Source: Fen731 sp038320085
Lineage (GTDB): Bacteria > Actinomycetota > Humimicrobiia > Humimicrobiales > Humimicrobiaceae
Assembly (NCBI GenBank): GCA_038320085.1
Contig: JBBQDW010000008.1
Location: 1 to 28,675, forward strand
Direction of reading: 5' to 3'
Length of the DNA: 28,675 nucleotides
Shown here piece by piece: positions 22,681 through 28,675 of this stretch (position 1 is the first letter of the stretch; each line of letters starts with the position of its first letter). The position numbers and the translations under genes are program-made. The notes under the pieces are model-generated. The model made no database searches. It was not told the DNA's origin and saw nothing but the letters and a program-made list of their open reading frames with translations.

Positions 22681-24222
22681 CTAATTGTTCCTTGCCAGGA
22701 CAGATTTACCGGTTTTAATATAGCCCAGCAGCGGGATAGACGCCGGGCAGACATAAGCGCAGGAGCCGCATTCAATACAACTTTCTATGTAATACTCACG
22801 GCATGCATCGTATTTGTTGTTTTTCACAAAGCTTGCATACATAAGAGGCATAAGGTTCATAGGGCAAACACTTACACACCTACTGCATCTGATGCAGTTG
22901 TTTTCTGCCTGTTTACTGACATGTTTTACCAATATGCAGTTAATGGCTTTAGTAACAGGGAAATCCATATTGTTTATGGAAAAACCTGTCATAGGGCCGC
23001 CGAAAATCAGTTTTAATGATTTATCTTTAGGAGCATGGATGCTCTCAATTATGTCCCCCAGAAGAGTGCCTATCCTTACCATTAAATTAACAGGACTTTC
23101 AATATCTCCTGTTACTGTAATGACCCTTTCTATAAGCGGCTTGCCTTTGATTACGGCATCATATACTGCCCTGGAAGTCCCGACATTATTAACCACTACT
23201 CCCACGTCAAAGGGAAGCGATCCAGCAGGGACCTTCCTTCTTAAAATATTGTAAATCAGCACTTTTTCTGCACCCATTGGGTATTTTGATTGCAATGAGA
23301 CAATTTTGAAACTTTTTTCCAGTCCGAGACTGTATATTATATTTTCAAGATTAATAATTGCATCTTCTTTATTGTCTTCAATTGCAATAAATACATTTCC
23401 GGTTTTTAAAATCCTTGAAATTATATATATTCCGCAGATAACCTCATGTCCATATTCGAGCATCAATCTGTGATCTGACGTAATATACGGCTCACACTCA
23501 CATCCGTTTATTATCAGGGTATCTATTTTATTTTTTGCCGGGGGTGATAATTTTATATGGGTCGGGAAAGCGGCGCCCCCAAGCCCGACTATACCTGAGT
23601 TTTTTATTATTTCAAGAAGCCTGATGACCGGGATTTTATCAACGGCAGCAAGAATATCGTCAGTGTAAGAAGTAATATCATCTGTAGTTTTAGTAATACC
23701 GGTATTGAAGGAAAGGGTATCGCCACGGTCATAGTGAATATCATCAGAAGCTTTAAGAATATCATCGGCGAATGTAATTGTATCATCGATTGCCGCATCT
23801 GCAGCAGAAGGTATATTATCAGTGGCTTTGGGTGGGGCAGGCGAGGCTTTCTCCCGGATTTCTTCAGTTTTATTGGTTCGGTTGTGTAAATGGGTTTCAG
23901 GGTTTTCATGAGCCCTTATTTCAACTGCATTAATAATAGTGCTTGTTGAGGGATTTACTATTTTCAGGATACCTGACACTACCCCATTTATTGAAGAATG
24001 GATTCTTGCAGAAATTGCTTCGCTTGAATCACCGATAAGCTGTCCTTCCAAAACAAAGTCACCCTTTTTCACAAGAGGTTCACACTCTGCACCTATATGC
24101 TGCTGAAGCGGTATTATTACTCTTGAAGGTATTTTGAATATCTGTATGGGACTATAGGCTGATTTCTTATTCTCATCAAGCCTTATTCCGTTTGTAAAAC
24201 CTTTTTTTCTTATAACAGTCAT
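22681..24222 (-). CDS. rnfC: Rnf complex NADH-binding subunit RnfC, with long linker insert
   Basis: Peripheral subunit that exchanges electrons with NAD(H). Order: N-terminal barrel-sandwich domain (IPLQQHIGAECEPLVKKGD), then the flavin/NADH-binding core (GIVGLGGAAFPTHIKLS, INGCECEPYITSDHRL), and two ferredoxin clusters at the end (CIRCSRCVSVCP, CIECGSCAYVCP). I use the Met at 24222 (513 residues); the frame is open to a TTG at 24243, but AAGAGG upstream fits the Met. Between the first and second domains there is a stretch of about 85 residues (encoded at about 23628-23895), Asp/Thr-rich with repeated DDI pieces, far longer than the usual short linker. Confidence 0.93.
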   Translation of the reverse strand: MTVIRKKGFTNGIRLDENKKSAYSPIQIFKIPSRVIIPLQQHIGAECEPLVKKGDFVLEGQLIGDSSEAISARIHSSINGVVSGILKIVNPSTSTIINAVEIRAHENPETHLHNRTNKTEEIREKASPAPPKATDNIPSAADAAIDDTITFADDILKASDDIHYDRGDTLSFNTGITKTTDDITSYTDDILAAVDKIPVIRLLEIIKNSGIVGLGGAAFPTHIKLSPPAKNKIDTLIINGCECEPYITSDHRLMLEYGHEVICGIYIISRILKTGNVFIAIEDNKEDAIINLENIIYSLGLEKSFKIVSLQSKYPMGAEKVLIYNILRRKVPAGSLPFDVGVVVNNVGTSRAVYDAVIKGKPLIERVITVTGDIESPVNLMVRIGTLLGDIIESIHAPKDKSLKLIFGGPMTGFSINNMDFPVTKAINCILVKHVSKQAENNCIRCSRCVSVCPMNLMPLMYASFVKNNKYDACREYYIESCIECGSCAYVCPASIPLLGYIKTGKSVLARNN

Positions 24223-24280
24223 AATGATGAAGCCTCTTAGCAAAAAACATTATTCTCCGGACAAATTTACCCATGGCGCA

Positions 24281-25342
24281 TTAGTCTACTATGTACTTAT
24301 TCAAACCGGACGATCTGAAAATATTCCGGTCAGAGTCAATTATCAAAGCTTCAACTCCATCAAGCTTTTCCACAAGCTTTATCCCTTCAACCGGCCCAAG
24401 TACAAAAACAGAAGTCGCAAGAATATCAGCAATTGTGGCATTTTCTGCTATTATTGTTGCACTGATACAAAGGTTTGCCGAGTATCCGGTTCTTGGATCG
24501 ATTATATGGTGAACCTCTTTTTCAGGGTCGAAATACCTGAAATAGTTACCTGAAGTAGCTATTGCTTCACCGGAAATAGCGAAAGATATAATCTTTTCCT
24601 TTAAGTTGTCAGGATTTTCCAGGCTGACAATCCATTTCTCTCCCGCCGGCTTGGAGCCAAGAGTTGCAATATCGCCTCCCGCATTTACAAGAGCATTTTT
24701 TACTCCATTACTTTTTATGAAATCAATCATCCTGTCAACAATGTATCCTTTTGCAATACCTCCAAGTGTAGCTTCCATACCTTTTGTTTTATAGCTGATA
24801 GAAGCCCCTTCGATCCTTATCATATCTGATCCTACAAGATTAAGGGCTTCCCCAATTTTTTGTTTCTGGATTTCTTCGCTTTTTTCCCATAAGCCCTCTG
24901 CCCAGAGTTTCAGCACAGGTTCAACTGTTATATCAAAAGCTTTTCCTGTCGTTTCATTGTATGATTTTGACAGGCTTACTATTTCAATAAGCTCACTGGG
25001 CGCATTTTCAATAAAACCATTTTTATTTAATATCGAAATACTGCTTTCTGGATCATAACTGGATGCAATTTTAGAAAGCTTGTCTATTATTAAATAACTG
25101 TCATCTATTATTTTCCGGTAATCACTTTCATGTGTATACACTACGATATTTACATAAGTCCCCATCTTATCCCTGGTGTCTTCAAACCTCTTTAAGCTTA
25201 GCCCGCACGAGGATAAAAATAGGGTGGCTATTGATAAAAATAATATAAATAACAGCATAAATACCCAATTTAGCAATATTCCGGCTGGACCGGCAAATTT
25301 TGCTTTTTTTAAAAAATTTTTATTCATTTGTTGATTCCCCAT
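24281..25342 (-). CDS. apbE: FAD:protein FMN transferase ApbE, lipoprotein
   Basis: Transfers FMN from FAD to Thr residues of RnfG and RnfD, so it is the maturation enzyme of the operon it heads. It is predicted to be lipid-anchored outside the membrane: a long hydrophobic signal ends with lipobox LFLSSC (Cys46). Family motifs: MGTYVNIVVY, ATLGGIAKGYIVDR, VNAGGDIATLG, HHIIDPRTGYSA and the magnesium-site region ATIADILATSVFVLG. A good AGGAG site stands 6 nt before the ATG at 25342. It is the first gene of apbE-rnfCDGEAB. Confidence 0.95.
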   Translation of the reverse strand: MGNQQMNKNFLKKAKFAGPAGILLNWVFMLLFILFLSIATLFLSSCGLSLKRFEDTRDKMGTYVNIVVYTHESDYRKIIDDSYLIIDKLSKIASSYDPESSISILNKNGFIENAPSELIEIVSLSKSYNETTGKAFDITVEPVLKLWAEGLWEKSEEIQKQKIGEALNLVGSDMIRIEGASISYKTKGMEATLGGIAKGYIVDRMIDFIKSNGVKNALVNAGGDIATLGSKPAGEKWIVSLENPDNLKEKIISFAISGEAIATSGNYFRYFDPEKEVHHIIDPRTGYSANLCISATIIAENATIADILATSVFVLGPVEGIKLVEKLDGVEALIIDSDRNIFRSSGLNKYIVD

Positions 25343-25906
25343 TTAATACTCCTATTCCAAATACATTCTATCTGCAATAAGATATAAATTTTCCATGGCT
25401 TTATTGATTGTGAAAGTACAGTTTTCTTTTATTAAAGCTTTAATAGACAGATTACTATTTCTATGAAAAACAATCAACATGCCGGGAATGAAACTCTGCC
25501 AGGAATAAATGTCCACCGGAAATGAAGGCTTGCCGGAGCTGATGAGATTACAAAAACTGCAACCCGCCAGAGCTCAAGATTGCCGGAAATGCCTGCAATA
25601 ATTTATTGGTCAGGCCCGGCCACTGCAGAAGCAGGATAGTAACAAAAAAAATGGAGTAAAAGAACTACAGTACTATCACTAGTTTACTGATTTTATCCTG
25701 GCAGGGCCAAACTTTTGTTTTATTCTTGACATAGGACCGGTTCTGCCCGGCGAGGGAGAAATAACCAGCATTTTCTGCCTGAAATAAAGAGATAAAAATT
25801 AAAGTAATTATATGATGAATATAATTGTTATGTAAGAATAAGAGGTTGTTGTTGTTTGTAAAGCCTGCATATAGTAATCATGCCGGCATTAATACCACTT
25901 AACTGT
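25343..25906. other. Intergenic region with 17-bp tandem repeat
   Basis: A 564-bp gap. Four degenerate copies of a 17-bp unit start at 25480, 25497, 25514 and 25531 (type TGCCGGGAATGAAACTC), and looser TGCCGGAAATG pieces recur to about 25605. The part near 25343-25450 should hold the apbE promoter, but I see no convincing pair. No gene or RNA is seen. Confidence 0.6.
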
Positions 25907-27250
25907 TTATTTTTCTTTTAAATCACTTTTACCCGCCGGCTTTTCCTTAAGGAACACTATGGCGCTTTCCAGGCGATGCTCCTTAATGCCGATAACCTTA
26001 ATTCTCAGGCCGTATCCTTCCACTTCCGGTGTGCTTCCATCATCGGGAATGGCGCCCAGCAAACCAAAGACCAGCCCTCCCAATGTATCATATTCGTCTT
26101 TCGGCAATATTACCCCAAGATTCTCTGAAACAATTTCCAGGGGTGCCGAACCCTGTATCTTCCATGTTTGCGGATCGATAGACTCAATCAGCGGAGGTTC
26201 CTGGGGAATCGATGAATCATCTTCCAGGTCCCCTACAAGCTGTTCAAGCAGGTCGTTCATTGTGATAATACCACTCATGCCGCCATACTCATCCAAAACT
26301 ACAGCAAAATGATTCCGGCTTTTCTTCATATTGCGAAACAGGACATCAGTGCGGACCGTCTCAGGCACAAAGTATGCAGGCTTAACAGCCGATTTCATAA
26401 TGTTTTCACGATTTTTCTCCTTAAGCCGAAAATAGTCCTTTACATTGAGGATGCCGATTATATCATCTGCACTTTCGCCGCACACCGGATAAATTGAATG
26501 CCTGCTTTCGGTGATTGTCTTATCCCATTCTTCGCAACTTTCATCCATCCACAATAAGGCGATATCAGTACGGTGGGTCGCGATCTCCACTGCAGTTTTG
26601 TCATCAAATTCAAAAACATTCTGGATCATTTCTTTTTTTTCAAGATTAATTGCTCCTTTTTCACTGCCCACATCCACCATCATGCGTATTTCTTCTTCAG
26701 TTACTTCTTTGTCGTCCGCATGCGGGTTTTTAATTCCAATCAGGCGCAGAAGGCCATTAGTGGAAACAGACAGGAACCAGACAATAGGGGTAAATATCTT
26801 AGAAATAAAATAAATAAGTCCAGACATTGCAAGTGCAAGCTGTTCAGCCTTTCTCATGGCCACCCTCTTTGGTACCAGTTCACCCAATACGAGAGTCAGG
26901 TATGATAAGATCAGGGTTATCACTATAACGGTAATTGTATCGAGCGTCGGGATAGGAATCTTTACGCCGATATTTACAAACCAGTTAACCAGTTTATCTG
27001 AAAAATTGTTTGCAGCAAAAGCACTTCCCAGGAATCCTGCCAGAGTAATGCCTATCTGTATCGTGGCCAGGAAACTTGCAGGATATTTGGTCAGCCTGGT
27101 AAGCCTTAAGGCACGTTTATCACCTGTTGCGGTAAGCTTTGCAAGCTTATTATCATTTATTGAAATAATCGCAATTTCAGCGCATGCAAAAGTGGCGTTA
27201 AGTAAAATCAAGACAAACTGTAAAAGTAATTGCCATCCTAAACCAAACAT
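25907..27250 (-). CDS. CNNM/CorC-HlyC-type transporter-associated membrane protein
   Basis: A 447-residue protein with the standard order: DUF21/CNNM membrane domain (about 1-190: NATFACAEIAIISIN, LAGFLGSAFAA, LGELVPKRVAMR), a CBS-domain pair (about 215-340: EIATHRTDIALLWMDES, FAVVLDEYGGMSGIITMNDLLEQLVGD, in part), and a C-terminal CorC_HlyC domain (about 360-440: DEYDTLGGLVFGLLGAIPDDG). Relatives are annotated as hemolysins but are now linked to magnesium or other divalent-ion transport. The ATG at 27250 follows GAGGT at 10 nt. It stands alone. Confidence 0.92.
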   Translation of the reverse strand: MFGLGWQLLLQFVLILLNATFACAEIAIISINDNKLAKLTATGDKRALRLTRLTKYPASFLATIQIGITLAGFLGSAFAANNFSDKLVNWFVNIGVKIPIPTLDTITVIVITLILSYLTLVLGELVPKRVAMRKAEQLALAMSGLIYFISKIFTPIVWFLSVSTNGLLRLIGIKNPHADDKEVTEEEIRMMVDVGSEKGAINLEKKEMIQNVFEFDDKTAVEIATHRTDIALLWMDESCEEWDKTITESRHSIYPVCGESADDIIGILNVKDYFRLKEKNRENIMKSAVKPAYFVPETVRTDVLFRNMKKSRNHFAVVLDEYGGMSGIITMNDLLEQLVGDLEDDSSIPQEPPLIESIDPQTWKIQGSAPLEIVSENLGVILPKDEYDTLGGLVFGLLGAIPDDGSTPEVEGYGLRIKVIGIKEHRLESAIVFLKEKPAGKSDLKEK

Positions 27251-27309
27251 ATACAGGAATACCTCATTTCACAAAACTTTCTTTTAAATATAAGTATATA
27301 TCTAATTAA

Positions 27310-27492
27310 ATCAAAACAAAATATTGCAGGAAAAAAGGTGACACAGGGCTTGACTGGCTTGGCATATATGAATTTATAAGAGACAGACCTCCACCATGGG
27401 CACTTGCTGTAGATGGTTCCTTTGATGACTACAAGTGCGATGATTATGTAAATACCGATTACATGGATTTCTGGACCAAGTATGATTCCTAA
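27310..27492 (+). pseudogene. 3' fragment of an unrecognised gene
   Basis: A 60-codon open stretch without any ATG, GTG or TTG in a usable place, from a TAA at 27307 to a TAA at 27490. It reads like real protein rather than chance: GDTGLDWLGIYEFIRDRPPP, then WALAVDGSFDDYKCDDY and MDFWTKYDS, rich in Asp, Tyr and Trp. I do not recognise the family. Since no start exists, it is probably the end of a gene whose front was lost. A minus-strand frame covers the same DNA but looks less like protein. Confidence 0.4.
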
Positions 27493-28150
27493 AAGTTTTA
27501 CACTGCTTAAAAATGAGATTTTAGGATTTTTCTTGGTATTCCAGGGTGTGAAATTTCGAACCAATTTGTATGTCCAGCTTAGGCTTGATTGGCTGGGCAC
27601 TGTACGCAATGTCAGAACCAAATTTTTGAGTTTAAATGAGGATATTTTTCGATTTTAATGATAGTAAACACAAAAGAGCTTTTATGCATGGTAATACCTT
27701 ATCTTGTAGTCAATATACAATTTAGCCGCCAGTCCAATAGGAAGGTAGATAAAATGCTTGAGAAGGCAAATATTTCTTTTAACTTTCCAAGAAGAGTTGT
27801 TCGGGCTTTTATCTTTGGTATAATAGCAACTGCCCATTTGCAAGAAATAGAACTTGAGCAAGATAATTAGAACTATAATAAATGAAACCAAGCCCAGCGC
27901 AGTTCTATGCAGGCCGAAGCAACAAAATCTGCAGATATTACTCCGCTTCCTGTTTTACCGACAGAGATTTATTAAGTCATAAATTTATTATTTATTTTAA
28001 TAAAGTATAATTTTTAAAGTAATATTTTTATATAAATTTTAATTGTTTATAATATATATATAATAGTTGCAATTGTTACAATAAATGATATAATAATAAA
28101 ATAAATTATATATAATATAGTAGTATTGTAACCTAAAGAAAAGAGCAAAA
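27493..28150. other. Gene-poor AT-rich region
   Basis: Several short frames exist on both strands (for example 27658-27870 plus and 27682-27891 minus), but none has a ribosome site together with family-like features. They may be gene debris. The last 150 bp are almost pure A/T, with many TATAAT-like words, and probably hold the promoter of the gene at 28151. Confidence 0.5.
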
Positions 28151-28675
28151 ATGAAAAAAATAATATTAAAATTTTCGGTATTTATGGTAGTCATACTTCT
28201 AAGTGTGTTACTTGTAGCACCTGCTGTGATATACGCAGAAGGCCCAGTCACAAATATAACAGTGACCGGTGCAGGTGGTGCAACCACAGTTGCAAATGGT
28301 GGAAGCCTTGTAATGAGCGCAGAAGTCTTGCCGGCAGATGCAACTGACCCGAGCATAACATGGTCAGTAGCAGCTGGAACAGGAACAGCAACAATAGACG
28401 CAACAACTGGAGTATTGACTGGTACTGGAGCTGGAACCGTAACTGTAACAGCAACAGCCAATGATGGTTCAGGCATTACAGGAACTTTAGAAATTACAGT
28501 AACTGCAGCAGCTTCAATACAAGTAACTTCGATAACAGTAACCGGTGCAGGTGGTGCAACCACGGTTGCAAATGGTGGAAGCCTTGTAATGAGCGCAGAA
28601 GTCTTGCCGGCAGATGCAACTGACCCGAGCGTAACATGGTCAGTAGCAGCTGGAACAGGAACAGCAACAATAGAT
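28151..28675 (+). CDS. Secreted protein of tandem Ig-like (Big_2) repeats, partial
   Basis: A frame with ATG 28151 after AAAGAAAAGAGC runs to the window edge without a stop (175 codons visible). A signal peptide (KKIILKFSVFMVVILLSVLL, then VAPAVIYA) precedes Ig-like domains of the Big_2 type: ITVTGAGGATTVANGGS, VLPADATDPSITWSVAAG, TGVLTGTGAGTVTVTATAND. The second domain copy begins exactly 276 bp (92 residues) after the first and differs in only 4 of the 144 bases visible. Such proteins are cell-surface adhesins or S-layer-related. The codon pattern is unusually Ala/Thr/Gly-rich and therefore more GC-rich than the flanks. The full length is unknown. Confidence 0.85.
   Translation, partial: MKKIILKFSVFMVVILLSVLLVAPAVIYAEGPVTNITVTGAGGATTVANGGSLVMSAEVLPADATDPSITWSVAAGTGTATIDATTGVLTGTGAGTVTVTATANDGSGITGTLEITVTAAASIQVTSITVTGAGGATTVANGGSLVMSAEVLPADATDPSVTWSVAAGTGTATID
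28256..28675. repeat. 276-bp tandem repeat encoding 92-residue Ig-like domains
   Basis: Copy 1 spans 28256-28531 and copy 2 runs from 28532 to the window end (144 bp seen). Over the shared part there are 4 differences: GTG/GTA, ACA/ACG, ATA/GTA and GAC/GAT; three are silent and one is Ile to Val. This indicates recent duplication or homogenisation. Confidence 0.9.

Noticed and set aside
27238..27621. Minus-strand 127-residue frame
   Set aside because: It overlaps the start of the CNNM-type gene, has no family features, and the plus strand reads more like protein in part of it.
27658..27891. Two overlapping small frames on opposite strands
   Set aside because: Neither has a ribosome site or recognisable motif; at most debris.
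27881..28012. Small plus-strand frame beginning MKPSPAQFYAG
   Set aside because: No ribosome site, no hydrophobic or domain pattern, and an AT-driven tail.
28039..28563. Minus-strand 174-residue frame rich in Pro/Val/Ala
   Set aside because: It is the antisense of the Ig-like repeat gene, which has a signal peptide, start and domain motifs on the plus strand.

Overview
The window (about 28.7 kb, moderately low GC, with AT-rich gaps) looks like a chromosomal segment of an anaerobic bacterium. The strongest lifestyle clue is a complete Rnf ferredoxin:NAD+ oxidoreductase operon with its own flavin transferase. Several lipoproteins, an ECF sigma factor and frequent GTG/TTG starts also fit a free-living bacterium. 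I cannot name the lineage: no rRNA, tRNA or other taxonomic marker is visible.

Layout. 1-755: end of panC, a 44-bp tandem repeat, then panD (pantothenate synthesis). 749-3247: two lipoproteins, one with FxLYD-like domains and one orphan ABC-type solute-binding protein whose frame continues for 53 codons past an amber stop. 3335-4473: ECF-type sigma factor with a repetitive N-terminus, overlapping by 1 nt a small single-membrane-span protein. 4631-4843 (-): small membrane protein whose 3' end overlaps a 58-bp tandem array. 5068-8621: Tex and a class I aminotransferase. 8717-9256 (-): YafQ/DinJ-type toxin-antitoxin pair. 9301-10860: decayed insertion-sequence material, with a NYN-domain gene and a very short promoter-terminator transcription unit lying inside it. 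10889-11242: frameshifted DUF1048 gene. 11621-12661: secreted protein with a bacterial Ig-like domain. 12744-14116: fragment of a DUF4143-type ATPase running into a HipA kinase gene that lacks a normal start. 14237-16802 (-): PHP-domain protein, class II aldolase, DEDDh exonuclease. 17265-18641: NCS2 purine permease. 18784-25342 (-): apbE-rnfC-rnfD-rnfG-rnfE-rnfA-rnfB. 25907-27250 (-): CNNM/CorC-type membrane protein. 27251-28150: gene-poor with at least one gene fragment. 28151 to the end: secreted protein built from nearly identical 276-bp Ig-like repeats, running off the window.

The Rnf operon is the metabolic core. ApbE attaches FMN to RnfG and RnfD, and the complex couples electron flow from ferredoxin to NAD with ion pumping. 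The 8.6-14.1 kb stretch is an accessory island of toxin-antitoxin parts, IS debris and broken genes.

Three traits recur. First, at least eight unrelated short tandem-repeat arrays (17, 27, 30, 33, 34, 41, 44 and 58 bp) occur both between and inside genes, in addition to the 276-bp protein repeats. Second, two accessory genes have sigma70-like promoters placed so that the transcript should begin at the ATG (leaderless). Third, the two in-gene arrays that lie inside open frames have units that are multiples of 3.
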